Below are positions 1 through 7,481 of a stretch of 61,621 nucleotides of DNA, piece after piece. Positions within the stretch are counted from its first letter, which is position 1; every line of letters starts with the position of its first letter. This stretch comes from Levilactobacillus parabrevis ATCC 53295. GTDB lineage: Bacteria > Bacillota > Bacilli > Lactobacillales > Lactobacillaceae. Under the pieces are notes generated by a model. That model worked only from the letters and a program-made list of their open reading frames with translations, had not been told where the DNA came from and searched no databases. Made by a program: the position numbers and the translations under genes. The stretch lies in assembly GCF_001434055.1 (NCBI RefSeq), contig NZ_AZCZ01000015.1, forward strand, positions 1-61,621. The letters run 5' to 3'.

Positions 1-69
1 GAGTCTCGTACAGACCGTTGTTATGTTATTAACAATTTAATACACAACAAACATATTACATGATGGTAT

Positions 70-142
70 GGCTCGGTAGCTCAGTTGGTAGAGCAATGGA
101 TTGAAGCTCCATGTGTCGGCGGTTCGATTCCGTCCCGCGCCA
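70..142 (+). tRNA. tRNA-Phe (GAA)
   Basis: A 73-nt cloverleaf with anticodon GAA, a D-arm beginning AGCTC and the T-arm TTCGATT. The discriminator is A142 and CCA is not encoded. Acceptor pair 4:69 is a T/C mismatch; the other six pairs are canonical. First of six tRNAs in one array, probably the tail of a longer rRNA/tRNA operon that begins before the window. Confidence 0.95.
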
Positions 143-147
143 TTTAT

Positions 148-230
148 GGTGGGGTAGCGAAGTCTGGCTAAACGCGGCGGACTGTAAATCCGCTCCTTCG
201 GGTTCGGTGGTTCGAATCCACTCCCCACCA
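148..230 (+). tRNA. tRNA-Tyr (GTA)
   Basis: Class II tRNA of 83 nt with a long variable arm and anticodon GTA in the loop ACTGTAAAT. Acceptor GGTGGGG pairs perfectly with CCCCACC and the discriminator is A. It starts 5 nt after tRNA-Phe. Confidence 0.96.
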
Positions 231-237
231 TCATTAT

Positions 238-308
238 AGGGATATAGTTCAATGGTAGAACAACGGTCTCCAAAACCGTCGATGTGGGTTCAACTCCTAC
301 TATCCCTG
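238..308 (+). tRNA. tRNA-Trp (CCA)
   Basis: 71-nt cloverleaf with anticodon CCA in the loop TCTCCAAAA, acceptor AGGGATA pairing with TATCCCT and discriminator G. Part of the same array. Confidence 0.96.
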
Positions 309-321
309 TTTGTAATGTGAT

Positions 322-395
322 GGCGGTATTGGTGAAGTGGTTAACACACCGGATTGTGGTTCCGGCACGCGTGGGTTCGATTCCCACATACCGCC
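322..395 (+). tRNA. tRNA-His (GTG)
   Basis: 74 nt with anticodon GTG and the encoded extra 5' G at position -1 (G322) facing C395, the histidine identity feature. Acceptor GCGGTAT pairs with ATACCGC. Confidence 0.96.
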
Positions 396-455
396 CTTAG
401 ATTGGTCATCTTGAATTATTTTCAGCTGATCCAATCAGATTGGATAGGCGATTAT

Positions 456-526
<71 letters not shown>

Positions 527-557
527 TTGACTGGGTGTATCCAATCAATATTTTTTT

Positions 558-642
558 GCCGGAGTGGCGGAACTGGCAGACGCGCTGGACTCAAAATCCA
601 GTGACCGTTGAGGTCGTGTGGGTTCGAACCCCACCTCCGGTA
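558..642 (+). tRNA. tRNA-Leu (CAA)
   Basis: Class II tRNA of 85 nt with anticodon CAA (loop ACTCAAAAT) and a long variable arm. Acceptor GCCGGAG pairs with CTCCGGT, including a terminal G-T, and the discriminator is A. Last tRNA before the array terminator. Confidence 0.95.
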
Positions 643-675
643 TCACTAAGAACATGTTCGGTTTTCATAAAAGTA

Positions 676-713
676 ACGACAAGTCCTGTTCATTCAGGCT
701 TGTCGTTTTTTTT
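676..713 (+). terminator. terminator of the tRNA array
   Basis: Stem ACGACAAG(T)CCTG / CAGGCTTGTCGT with loop TTCATT, followed by a T-run. Confidence 0.92.
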
Positions 714-773
714 ATGACTGATTTTAACTAACAGCTTCGTCTATATTCTGTGTCCCGCCTGTGCCTCTTGTAA

Positions 774-789
774 CGGCCTACGGTTAGGC
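774..789. promoter_or_regulatory. perfect inverted repeat upstream of the NlpC/P60 gene
   Basis: GGCCTA-CGGT-TAGGCC is a 6-bp perfect palindrome with a 4-bp spacer, 47 bp before the GTG start and with no T-run. It could be an operator or a leader hairpin; no cognate regulator is evident. Confidence 0.4.
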
Positions 790-835
790 CTAAACTAAGA
801 TTATCATACATATATAGATAGGAAGTCTCAGGATA

Positions 836-1774
836 GTGAAAGCAAATAAACTGATTCGTTACGCGTTAATTGGGTTGATTGCTACTGGTGGCGGTATTTT
901 ATTGGAGCAAGAGCCTGCTCAGGCGAGTTACAACACCATGTTCGCCAGAGAAGGGTACTTCTCTACGCATGAGAAGGTGGACGCGACGTCTTCCTTTGAT
1001 CGGAAAGTCAGCACCTATAAGTCGGTCTACATCACCCAGACGAAGCATGGAGCAGTTCGTAATGCCAGTCTTATGTTTTACAGCAAGCCACAGACCAGTA
1101 AATTCAATGGTTATGCGAAGCACTGGATCAATGTTCGCCAGTTGAAAAACGGCAAGGTCTACGCCTATAACGACAAGACGGTTTACGGTAATTATTTGGT
1201 GAGCTATCATCAGCTGAGCAAGGGACACGGCAGCAACATCAAGGCTGGATCACGAAAGGTCAACGTGCACTTCTCTAAGGCAGGGAACGTCCTATTTAAA
1301 TACCAGAAAAATTTGCTCACGGTGCACTTGAGGAGTGGTCGGATCACACTCAATGGTAAGGCCACTCAGGCGCGGAATAACCGAGTCTTCAAGCGTGCTG
1401 TCCCCAAGCATGGTACTCGGGTAAATCGGCTGGTAGCGGACGCTAAACGCTATCTGAGCGTCCCTTATCGCTATGCTGGTCGTGATGCCTTTGGTGGGCT
1501 GGACTGTGCCTCGTTCGTTGATCAAGTCTACTTAGATGTCGAGCATCGTGACATCGGGGGAATGACTGGTGTACAGCAGAAACTCGGCAAACACGTGGCT
1601 GTCAGCAAGGCAAAGAAGGGGGACTTGCTCTTCTGGCAGATTGCTGGGCAAAAGTACACCTACCACGTGGCCATGGCGATTGGACACGGCAAGCTGATTG
1701 AGGAAGCGGGAAAGTCGGTTCATATTTCTAAGATAAGTCATCGTCATCCGCAGTTTGCTATTCATATGAAGTAG
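836..1774 (+). CDS. secreted NlpC/P60-family cell-wall peptidase
   Basis: A 312-aa exported protein. Residues 1-30 form a signal peptide with a likely cleavage after AQA. Residues about 31-190 are a basic region without a family I recognise. Residues about 195-312 are an NlpC/P60 domain: Cys224 in the LDCASF motif and His277 in YHVAMAIG. Such domains cut peptidoglycan stem peptides, usually at D-gamma-glutamyl bonds, outside the cell. The third catalytic position, usually a polar His/Asn/Gln about 12 residues after the His, appears to be Glu289. The GTG start at 836 has AGGAAG upstream. An inverted repeat GGCCTA-CGGT-TAGGCC lies at about 774-789. The gene is monocistronic, with its own terminator. 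Confidence 0.85.
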   Translation: MKANKLIRYALIGLIATGGGILLEQEPAQASYNTMFAREGYFSTHEKVDATSSFDRKVSTYKSVYITQTKHGAVRNASLMFYSKPQTSKFNGYAKHWINVRQLKNGKVYAYNDKTVYGNYLVSYHQLSKGHGSNIKAGSRKVNVHFSKAGNVLFKYQKNLLTVHLRSGRITLNGKATQARNNRVFKRAVPKHGTRVNRLVADAKRYLSVPYRYAGRDAFGGLDCASFVDQVYLDVEHRDIGGMTGVQQKLGKHVAVSKAKKGDLLFWQIAGQKYTYHVAMAIGHGKLIEEAGKSVHISKISHRHPQFAIHMK

Positions 1775-1783
1775 ATGATAATA

Positions 1784-1831
1784 AACCGCTAGTACAGTGG
1801 AAGGATTTCCATTCTGTACTAGCGGTTTTTA
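1784..1831 (+). terminator. terminator after the NlpC/P60 gene
   Basis: A long stem, CCGCTAGTACAG / CTGTACTAGCGG with an inner GGAA/TTCC, followed by TTTTT. It is 10 nt past the stop codon. Confidence 0.92.
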
Positions 1832-1923
1832 TTGGTGTATCGGGGATTTTTAAGCGGGCGTTTGATCGTAGTGATTGCGGGGATACCCGAAACCTTACAG
1901 GGGAGTTGGCGTCCTGCAGGTAT

Positions 1924-1957
1924 TAAAAAATCCTAGCTGGACAGGCTAGGATTTTAT
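1924..1957 (-). terminator. terminator of the matrixin-like gene
   Basis: Stem AATCCTAGC / GCTAGGATT. On the minus strand it ends in a T-run (AAAAAA at 1925-1930 on the plus strand), just downstream of the stop codon at 1991. Confidence 0.88.
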
Positions 1958-1990
1958 CAGTCATATAAGAAAGTTGTTTTGTTAAATAGA

Positions 1991-2557
1991 TTAGCCTTCG
2001 TAGGCGTCTTGTAAGCCGACCTTATCTTGATGGTCGATAGAAGCGTAACGATCGGAAGCGTACATTACGCTGGACTTGTCACCGGAGTGGCTCAAGCCTA
2101 AGGCATGGCCAATTTCGTGGGTGGCAACGTTGGTCCGTTGGCTCTTGGTGTAACCGTACTTAGTTAAGAGGCTCCGGTTCAACGTGGACTTAGCGGAAAC
2201 GATTTGGTTGTTGTCGCTCTTCTTTAAGTAAGAGTAGTTCGTGTAACCCGCCAACTTACCGCTCTTAGTGCTTAATGACTTGGAAGAGGTTAAGGTAATG
2301 TCAGTTTTTTCGCCGCTCTTGGCAGCCTTTAATTGAACAACGCCAACCTTGTTCCAACGCTTAACGGCGTTCTTCCAAACGCTCTTGTAGTAAGAGGAGG
2401 AAGTGTTGGTCTTGTAAGTAATGGTGGTGTCATTCCAACTACCCCATGAAGGCGTTGGCTTGCTTGCGGATGCGAGGATCGTGGTACTGAAGCTTGCGAG
2501 GGTCAAGACGATGGTGGCGATTACTAAGACTGTCCATTTAACAACTTTCTTTAACAT
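1991..2557 (-). CDS. secreted matrixin-like zinc metalloprotease
   Basis: 188 aa. The N-terminus is a signal peptide or anchor (about residues 1-32). The mature part carries the metzincin zinc site HEIGHALGLSH at residues 147-157, followed by SVMYAS, which supplies the Met-turn. This places it in the matrixin (M10A-like) group, a small catalytic domain with no visible propeptide cysteine switch and no extra domains. It is probably exported and active on surface or extracellular proteins. The start is ATG with AAAGTAGG upstream on the minus strand. It is monocistronic. The substrate cannot be read from the sequence. Confidence 0.85.
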   Translation of the reverse strand: MLKKVVKWTVLVIATIVLTLASFSTTILASASKPTPSWGSWNDTTITYKTNTSSSYYKSVWKNAVKRWNKVGVVQLKAAKSGEKTDITLTSSKSLSTKSGKLAGYTNYSYLKKSDNNQIVSAKSTLNRSLLTKYGYTKSQRTNVATHEIGHALGLSHSGDKSSVMYASDRYASIDHQDKVGLQDAYEG

Positions 2558-2721
2558 TTTAATGACCTACTTTCTTAATTCCGAACTATTTGTAATTCGG
2601 TTGTGTAATATCTTATTGACTATCGTTAGTATAAAGCGGGTCGTGGATCAGTTGTTATGCCACAATGACGAGTGTGGATAGTTTCCACGGGACAATATTG
2701 TGGAAGTGGATATAAACGACC

Positions 2722-2766
2722 AAAAAAAGCCCGTAACACCGCGAAAAGCGTTACACATCGGGCATT
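2722..2766 (-). terminator. distal of two tandem minus-strand terminators
   Basis: On the minus strand, stem GCCCG...GTAACGC / GCG..GTTAC.GGGC is followed by seven Ts. It lies about 55 bp beyond another terminator (2820-2880) and upstream of the matrixin gene promoter region, so read-through from the YbjQ-family gene meets two stops. Confidence 0.75.
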
Positions 2767-2819
2767 GTGGCCACTTGAAATATCGGTGCTAACTGACTAT
2801 CTTTGGTTGTCCAAGCGCA

Positions 2820-2880
2820 CAAAAAAAGACTGGATAAAGTAGAACTCTTTTTTTAGAGTCACTTTGTTCAGTCTGTTTAA
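2820..2880 (-). terminator. terminator of the YbjQ-family gene
   Basis: A long interrupted hairpin on the minus strand, AGACTG..AAAGT.ACTCT / AGAGT..ACTTT..AGTCT, followed by a T-run. It lies 65 bp after the stop codon at 2945. Confidence 0.85.
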
Positions 2881-2944
2881 AACGATATTTATAATCAGAG
2901 TGTAACGAACATTTGGTGGTAACACTTTCCCTATTGTGGGGTAA

Positions 2945-3265
2945 TTAGCGATATTTGACGGCGGTTCCGTAAGCGGCAACGGATTGCATGTCTGTGCCAA
3001 TGGAACCGGAATCAAAACGCATCATCACGACAGCATCTGCGCCCATGTCGATCGCGTTCTGTCGTAGTCGCTCGATGGCGATGTGGCGTGATTCATTCAG
3101 CATGGTGGTGTAATCCTTGATTTCACCACCGACCACGTTTTTCAAAGACGCACCGATGTTACGCATGATGTTTTTGGACTGGGTGGTCAGGCCAAAGACC
3201 TCACCTAGAACCTCGTAATCTTGTCCGGGAATCTTTTCAGTCGTTGTTACTAGAATTTCTGCCAT
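2945..3265 (-). CDS. YbjQ/UPF0145-family protein (first of two in the window)
   Basis: 106 aa beginning [11 protein letters not shown]. The body carries the family hallmarks: an early GEV segment, a central basic helix with many Met/Arg, [12 protein letters not shown] and the terminal [13 protein letters not shown]0145 members form oligomers and are annotated as heavy-metal-binding-domain proteins, but no clear function is established. I chose ATG 3265, which has GAGGAGG at a proper distance; the in-frame ATG at 3274 touches the ribosome binding site. Monocistronic. A second paralogue lies at 17596-17874. Confidence 0.82.
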   Translation of the reverse strand: MAEILVTTTEKIPGQDYEVLGEVFGLTTQSKNIMRNIGASLKNVVGGEIKDYTTMLNESRHIAIERLRQNAIDMGADAVVMMRFDSGSIGTDMQSVAAYGTAVKYR

Positions 3266-3621
3266 AGTGTACATCCTCCTCAGATAGGTTACCCCTAATA
3301 TACCGGTGTTGGGGGGGGAATACAACTTTGATAATTCAGAGAAAATCGTGCGAGAAAGGGGCTGGTCAAATCTCGAAGCCTTGGCAACGGATTTTGACTT
3401 GATTCGTCGGGATCTAAACTGCATGAATAGGCGATATCTGGCTGTATATCCAGTGGCACGACCCACTCCTCACCTTTTGCGGCTTAAAATCTTGCATATA
3501 ACCGGTATCCTAGCGCCAGTATTAGCCAGACTGGCAATGTTATTAGCTGTTAATTGGGATAACCACATGTTAAGCTGTGACTTGTGGAGACCTAATAAGA
3601 GGTACCACCTAAGGAGAAAGC
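3266..3621. other. 356-bp intergenic region, no gene recognised
   Basis: Contains the minus-strand GAGGAGG of the YbjQ gene at its left end and, at its right end, AAGGAG in front of ATG 3622. A short perfect hairpin GCCAGT / ACTGGC lies near 3512-3532 without a T-run. Open frames here have no ribosome site or recognisable sequence. Confidence 0.5.
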
Positions 3622-4218
3622 ATGACGATAGAAGGCAGAGAATCACGACGTCCCCTGGAAGCACTAACGAACGAGACGCTGAATCAGCCATTATCACAGA
3701 AACAGCGCGACCAGATTGATACTTTCTTAGCTACCGAAAGGGCTCACCGGGAGGCTGTGATTGTGTTAGAGCAGTCGCTACACGCCCCCCTTGCGAACTA
3801 CCATGATCAGCGGTTATTTTATCAGAACGTGAGTGACCTGACGCACTTTCGCCGGAACTTCTTCACGCGGATCGGTCGTTTCTTACAGAAGTCCGTTGCG
3901 GCAACCTATCAACTGGAGTTCTGGGATCGTGATTCCCATCAGAAATATTGTTTTCCACAGCATGAGCTGTCACGCGCGGACACCTGCGACATCAAGACGG
4001 GAACCGCGGTCGAAACGCTCACCTACGTACAACTGGACTATAAGATGCGGCGCACGTATGACATCCAAAATCATCACCTCTACCAGGTTAAAATGCAGTT
4101 TTACGTTGAAGGTCAGCCCTGTGACATGGTCGATGGGTTGATGCTCCTGCAGCAGCGGTTAGAGAGCCGTTCAGTGTGGCTCAAAGACGCCATTCTTCAC
4201 ATCAAGGATTTTACCTAA
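3622..4218 (+). CDS. conserved hypothetical protein, 198 aa
   Basis: Starts ATG with AAGGAG 7 nt upstream. There is no signal peptide or membrane segment; the sequence is soluble and charged. An N-terminal helix-rich half (residues about 20-110) contains TERAHREAVIVLEQ, and a C-terminal half is beta-like (LTYVQLDYKMRRTYD, QVKMQFYVEG). I do not recognise a family. It is flanked by opposite-strand genes and probably transcribed alone. Confidence 0.7.
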   Translation: MTIEGRESRRPLEALTNETLNQPLSQKQRDQIDTFLATERAHREAVIVLEQSLHAPLANYHDQRLFYQNVSDLTHFRRNFFTRIGRFLQKSVAATYQLEFWDRDSHQKYCFPQHELSRADTCDIKTGTAVETLTYVQLDYKMRRTYDIQNHHLYQVKMQFYVEGQPCDMVDGLMLLQQRLESRSVWLKDAILHIKDFT

Positions 4219-4269
4219 ATCAAGTGACTAACCATCTGCTGCGAACGGTGGCAGATACATACGAAGGCA

Positions 4270-4309
4270 AAGAAAAAATCCAACCGCAAGCACGTTGCTG
4301 GTTGGATTC
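4270..4309 (-). terminator. terminator after the gene at 4311-4655
   Basis: Stem AATCCAACC / GGTTGGATT with a T-run on the minus strand (AAAAAA at about 4272-4277). It may also stop the convergent plus-strand gene. Confidence 0.88.
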
Positions 4310-4310
4310 A

Positions 4311-4655
4311 TTAGTTAGCTGACGACTGGGCAGCTAGGATGGTCGCTAATTTACGCTTAGTTGTGCCAACTTCGCCGCGTAACAGCGCTCTGTGACTGAC
4401 AGGGATAATGTTGGCCATGCTGCGCTGATGGTCGCTAGCGTCTAAAATATGCTCATCCACAACGTAGATGATTGCGGGATTAACAACTAGATCCCAGTGG
4501 TGTTCAGCGTGAACGGATTGTGGTGATAGGGCTAGTGCGGTGATTAAGCTCTGACAAAAGCGATCAATCAAGGCAGCGTCCACAATGGTATTACCCGTTA
4601 ACGTTGGCTGAAACTTACCACTTAGGATGTCACCGATCACTTTGATTTCAGGCAT
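4311..4655 (-). CDS. hypothetical protein, 114 aa
   Basis: I chose the start MPEIKVIGD at 4655 because GGAGGAACCCCT precedes it; the 33 codons upstream in frame lack a ribosome site. It is a small soluble protein with no membrane segment and a basic C-terminal helix (HRALLRGEVGTTKRKLATIL). It has no motif I can name. A terminator follows the stop codon. Confidence 0.65.
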   Translation of the reverse strand: MPEIKVIGDILSGKFQPTLTGNTIVDAALIDRFCQSLITALALSPQSVHAEHHWDLVVNPAIIYVVDEHILDASDHQRSMANIIPVSHRALLRGEVGTTKRKLATILAAQSSAN

Positions 4656-4777
4656 AGGGGTTCCTCCAATTTCAATGATGCCCCATTTTAACACGAGAAC
4701 TCGGGGAGGGGGACCAAATACCTGTGAGCTTAGCGAAACTTTAAATTTACGCAACTAAATATTACTTTTCTGATGAT

Positions 4778-5485
4778 TTAATCGAAAATCAGTAGGCCCA
4801 GGATGAGTTGGACGACACTGGTCGTGACCAGCCGGTAGTTATCGTTGATCTTGGGCTGGAGCCACCAATAAGCGACCGCTAACAGGCCGGCAATGACAAT
4901 CTGACACGAGAAGCCGAGGGTAAGCAGTGTCAGTATCAAGATAGCGGGGGTGACGAGTGTCCAGCGCCAGTCGCGTTCCTTAGTTAAATAGTAAGGTTCG
5001 AAGAAGACCAGGTAGCTAGCGACTAACGGCACCATGGGCATTAGAAATTGCATTGCCAGGTAGTGATTGCGAAGAAAGAATAGGATCACCGGGACGCCAC
5101 AACCGGCCAAGAAACTGAAGACTACGAGGCCATAGGCGGATTGCAGTCCCAATTGGGGAACGCATGCTAGGACCAGGAAGACGCACAGTAAAATCGCAAA
5201 CAGTTGTAGCATATGATCGTGCGGGGCCGCCAGCAATCCCAACGTGGCTGCCGCAACCACGAAAATTGGACCGATGCGGGACTGAAAGTGACGTTTAAGA
5301 ATCAGAAAGTAGCCAGCAGCGACGAGCATACCGTATCCACCAAGGTAGACCTTAATATTCGTAGCCAGGGGCGTTCCCGTTGCGGCGGTCGACCCGGCGA
5401 CCCACCAAAGTAAATTTTGAAAAAAGGTGAAAATGAATAATTGTTGTACCGTCTTATTTTTTAAGAAGGCCATGATTGTGGTCAT
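4778..5485 (-). CDS. polytopic membrane protein of unknown function
   Basis: 235 aa from ATG 5485 (MTTIMAF), which has GGAGCG six bases upstream; a longer TTG start (5503) is less likely. About seven hydrophobic segments span the chain, for example LFIFTFFQNLLWW, LFAILLCVFLVLACV and LVTPAILILTLLTLGF, with short loops. It is a cytoplasmic-membrane protein, perhaps a transporter or uncharacterised envelope protein. There is no Walker motif or peptidase signature. Divergent from metK, whose leader begins about 140 bp away. Confidence 0.65.
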   Translation of the reverse strand: MTTIMAFLKNKTVQQLFIFTFFQNLLWWVAGSTAATGTPLATNIKVYLGGYGMLVAAGYFLILKRHFQSRIGPIFVVAAATLGLLAAPHDHMLQLFAILLCVFLVLACVPQLGLQSAYGLVVFSFLAGCGVPVILFFLRNHYLAMQFLMPMVPLVASYLVFFEPYYLTKERDWRWTLVTPAILILTLLTLGFSCQIVIAGLLAVAYWWLQPKINDNYRLVTTSVVQLILGLLIFD

Positions 5486-5624
5486 GGAATCGCTCCATTT
5501 CAACTGATTTAGTCTTATCCTTTATAATAGATATTGTTTTGACCCTGGTCAATCATTCTTTGCAAAAAAACGGCAAGGTTTCTTTTATCCCTCATTAATA
5601 TATGTTAGAATGCTTAAGTTATGA

Positions 5625-5724
5625 GTCAATTCCCGATAGGATTCACGCATTCAGTGAAGCTGCCTTGTAACCGACTGGCGCGAGATTATCGGTCAACTCG
5701 TCGTCAACACTATCTAGGGGGAAT
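5625..5724 (+). promoter_or_regulatory. SMK-box (SAM-III) riboswitch of metK
   Basis: The leader contains the SMK core in order: TTCCCGATAGGAT (anti-Shine-Dalgarno, 5630-5642), a short hairpin arm GAAGCTGCCTTGTAACCGA (5656-5674) and AGGGGGAAT (5716-5724), which is the metK ribosome binding site. In this family SAM binding pairs TTCCC with the GGGGGAA site and blocks translation. Here the two halves are separated by about 41 nt that could form its own hairpin; minimal versions have only a few bases there. Matches are from memory of the family consensus. Confidence 0.88.
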
Positions 5725-5729
5725 ATCCA

Positions 5730-6917
5730 TTGCAAGAAAGACATTTATTTACGTCGGAATCCGTTTCAGAAGGCCATCCAGATAAAATTGCTGATCAGAT
5801 CAGTGATGCCATCTTAGATGCTCTACTGGCTCAGGATCCGGATTCACGGGTTGCCTGCGAGACGTCCGTTACGACTGGCCTGGTGCTGGTCTTCGGTGAA
5901 ATCTCTACCAAGGCATACGTGGACATCCAAAAGGTCGTTCGTCAAACCATTAAGGAAATTGGGTACACGGACGGTCAATACGGTTTTGACGGTGACAACT
6001 GTGCCGTCCTCGTCGCTATCGACGAACAATCACCCGACATTGCGCAAGGGGTCGATGACTCTTATGAAACGCGTGAAGGTGATGAAGATCCACTGGACAA
6101 GATCGGTGCCGGTGACCAAGGGTTAATGTTTGGTTACGCCATCGACGAAACGCCAGAACTGATGCCCCTCCCAATCACGCTGAGCCACGCTTTGATGCGT
6201 CGGATCGCCAGCCTGCGGAAAATGGGCACCATTGATTACTTACGGCCAGATGCGAAGGCAGAAGTCACCGTTGAATATGACGATGAGGGTAAGCCATTAC
6301 GGGTCGACACCGTTGTCTTGAGTACGCAACACGATCCAGACGTTACGTTGGACCGAATTCGTCAAGACGTGATCGATCAAGTGGTTAAGGAAGTTATTCC
6401 CGCCCACTTGTTAGACGACAAGACGAAGTACTTCATCAACCCAACTGGTCGTTTCGTTATCGGGGGTCCTCAAGGGGATGCCGGTCTGACCGGTCGGAAG
6501 ATCATCGTCGACACGTATGGTGGGGCTGCTCACCATGGTGGTGGGGCCTTCTCCGGGAAGGACGCCACGAAGGTGGACCGTTCAGCAAGTTATGCTGCGC
6601 GGTACATTGCCAAGAACATTGTGGCTGCCAAGTTGGCAACGGAATGTGAAGTCCAGATTGCCTATGCCATTGGTGTGGCGGAACCCGTTTCCGTTTCCAT
6701 CAACACGTTCGGCACCGGGGTCGTTACGGAAAGCAAATTAGCTGCTGCCGTTCGTCAACTCTTTGACTTACGTCCAGCCGGCATCATCAAGATGCTCGAC
6801 TTAAAGCGGCCAATCTACAAGCAAACTGCCGCATACGGCCACTTTGGTCGGACCGACATCGATTTGCCTTGGGAACACACGGACAAGGTCGATGCTTTAA
6901 AGGCTGCTTGCAAATAA
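5730..6917 (+). CDS. metK: S-adenosylmethionine synthase MetK
   Basis: 395 aa, full family length. Makes SAM from methionine and ATP in the cytoplasm. Typical motifs are present: [14 protein letters not shown] at the N-terminus (ATP/methionine site), [12 protein letters not shown] in the centre, [14 protein letters not shown] (P-loop-like) and [17 protein letters not shown]. The TTG start at 5730 lies 8 nt after the GGGGG ribosome site that the SMK riboswitch masks, so SAM probably represses its own synthesis at translation. Monocistronic with a strong terminator. Confidence 0.98.
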   Translation: MQERHLFTSESVSEGHPDKIADQISDAILDALLAQDPDSRVACETSVTTGLVLVFGEISTKAYVDIQKVVRQTIKEIGYTDGQYGFDGDNCAVLVAIDEQSPDIAQGVDDSYETREGDEDPLDKIGAGDQGLMFGYAIDETPELMPLPITLSHALMRRIASLRKMGTIDYLRPDAKAEVTVEYDDEGKPLRVDTVVLSTQHDPDVTLDRIRQDVIDQVVKEVIPAHLLDDKTKYFINPTGRFVIGGPQGDAGLTGRKIIVDTYGGAAHHGGGAFSGKDATKVDRSASYAARYIAKNIVAAKLATECEVQIAYAIGVAEPVSVSINTFGTGVVTESKLAAAVRQLFDLRPAGIIKMLDLKRPIYKQTAAYGHFGRTDIDLPWEHTDKVDALKAACK

Positions 6918-6940
6918 GTACCACGATTAATTTCTAAAAT

Positions 6941-6985
6941 GAAATCCCATCAGTTTGGCACTCCGCCGGCTGATGGGATTTTTGC
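6941..6985 (+). terminator. metK terminator
   Basis: Stem AAATCCCATCAG / CTGATGGGATTT followed by TTTT. Confidence 0.92.
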
Positions 6986-7128
6986 GTTCGAGTTGTGTGG
7001 GTGAAGGTGGCGTTTCACGTTGCCAGGGGATTATCGGTTCTTAATAAACGTTTAGCCAAATCGGCTTGGGTTAAATGCTGTTGTTTCCGATGAACTATGA
7101 GCGATGTCTGTAATTTTAGCTGATCCAT
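6966..7128 (-). pseudogene. frameshifted XRE-type HTH regulator remnant
   Basis: From ATG 7128 (GGAGG eight bases upstream) a 37-aa frame reads MDQLKLQTSLIVHRKQQHLTQ and then ADLAKRLL, a convincing first half of a Cro/C1-type helix-turn-helix. It then hits a stop at 7015. A different frame immediately downstream reads PWQRETPPSPTQLE, which resembles the W-E-R-G...P end of the same HTH fold. The second frame overlaps the metK terminator. I read this as a gene decayed by frameshift and truncation; a genuine 37-aa peptide is the alternative. Confidence 0.5.
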
Positions 7129-7481
7129 GGAAATCCGCCTCCGTTTACGTCTAGCATGCCACATTATGCAGAGCTTGTCTGTCAAAAGTCTTTGACATTG
7201 CCGTAAAGTCAGCACTTTGGCTTAGTTAGGTTAGAAAAAAACTAGAAGGTTGAAGATCCTGACCGTCAGCGCTGAAAAAAAACGCGACTTGTCGTAGCCT
7301 TAACGCGCAAGCAAAAAAAGACATTGGCTGGACCACCAGATTTATTTTCACCAGAAAGGTGTCCTTTCACCAGCAATCCGTGATAATATAAGATATTACT
7401 GTGTCAAACAGAATTTGGGAAGTAGCGCTGTTGGCTACTCAGTTTCGTTGTGTGGTGGGGCCCAACGGTAGGAGGAAAATT
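7129..7481. other. 353-bp intergenic region before the exporter gene
   Basis: Mostly AT-rich. A repeated CACCAG/AAGGTG motif near 7345-7375 forms a small hairpin (CACCAGAAAGGTG). A -10-like TATAAG lies in GATAATATAAGAT near 7382-7395. GGAGG precedes ATG 7482. Confidence 0.4.

Noticed and set aside
3306-3719. 137-codon plus-strand frame in the 3.3-3.7 kb gap
   Set aside because: No ribosome site, no recognisable motif, and it overlaps the well-supported gene at 3622 in another frame.
7401-7481. 27-codon upstream extension of the exporter gene
   Set aside because: No ribosome site and no hydrophobic or family-like sequence; GGAGG lies before ATG 7482.
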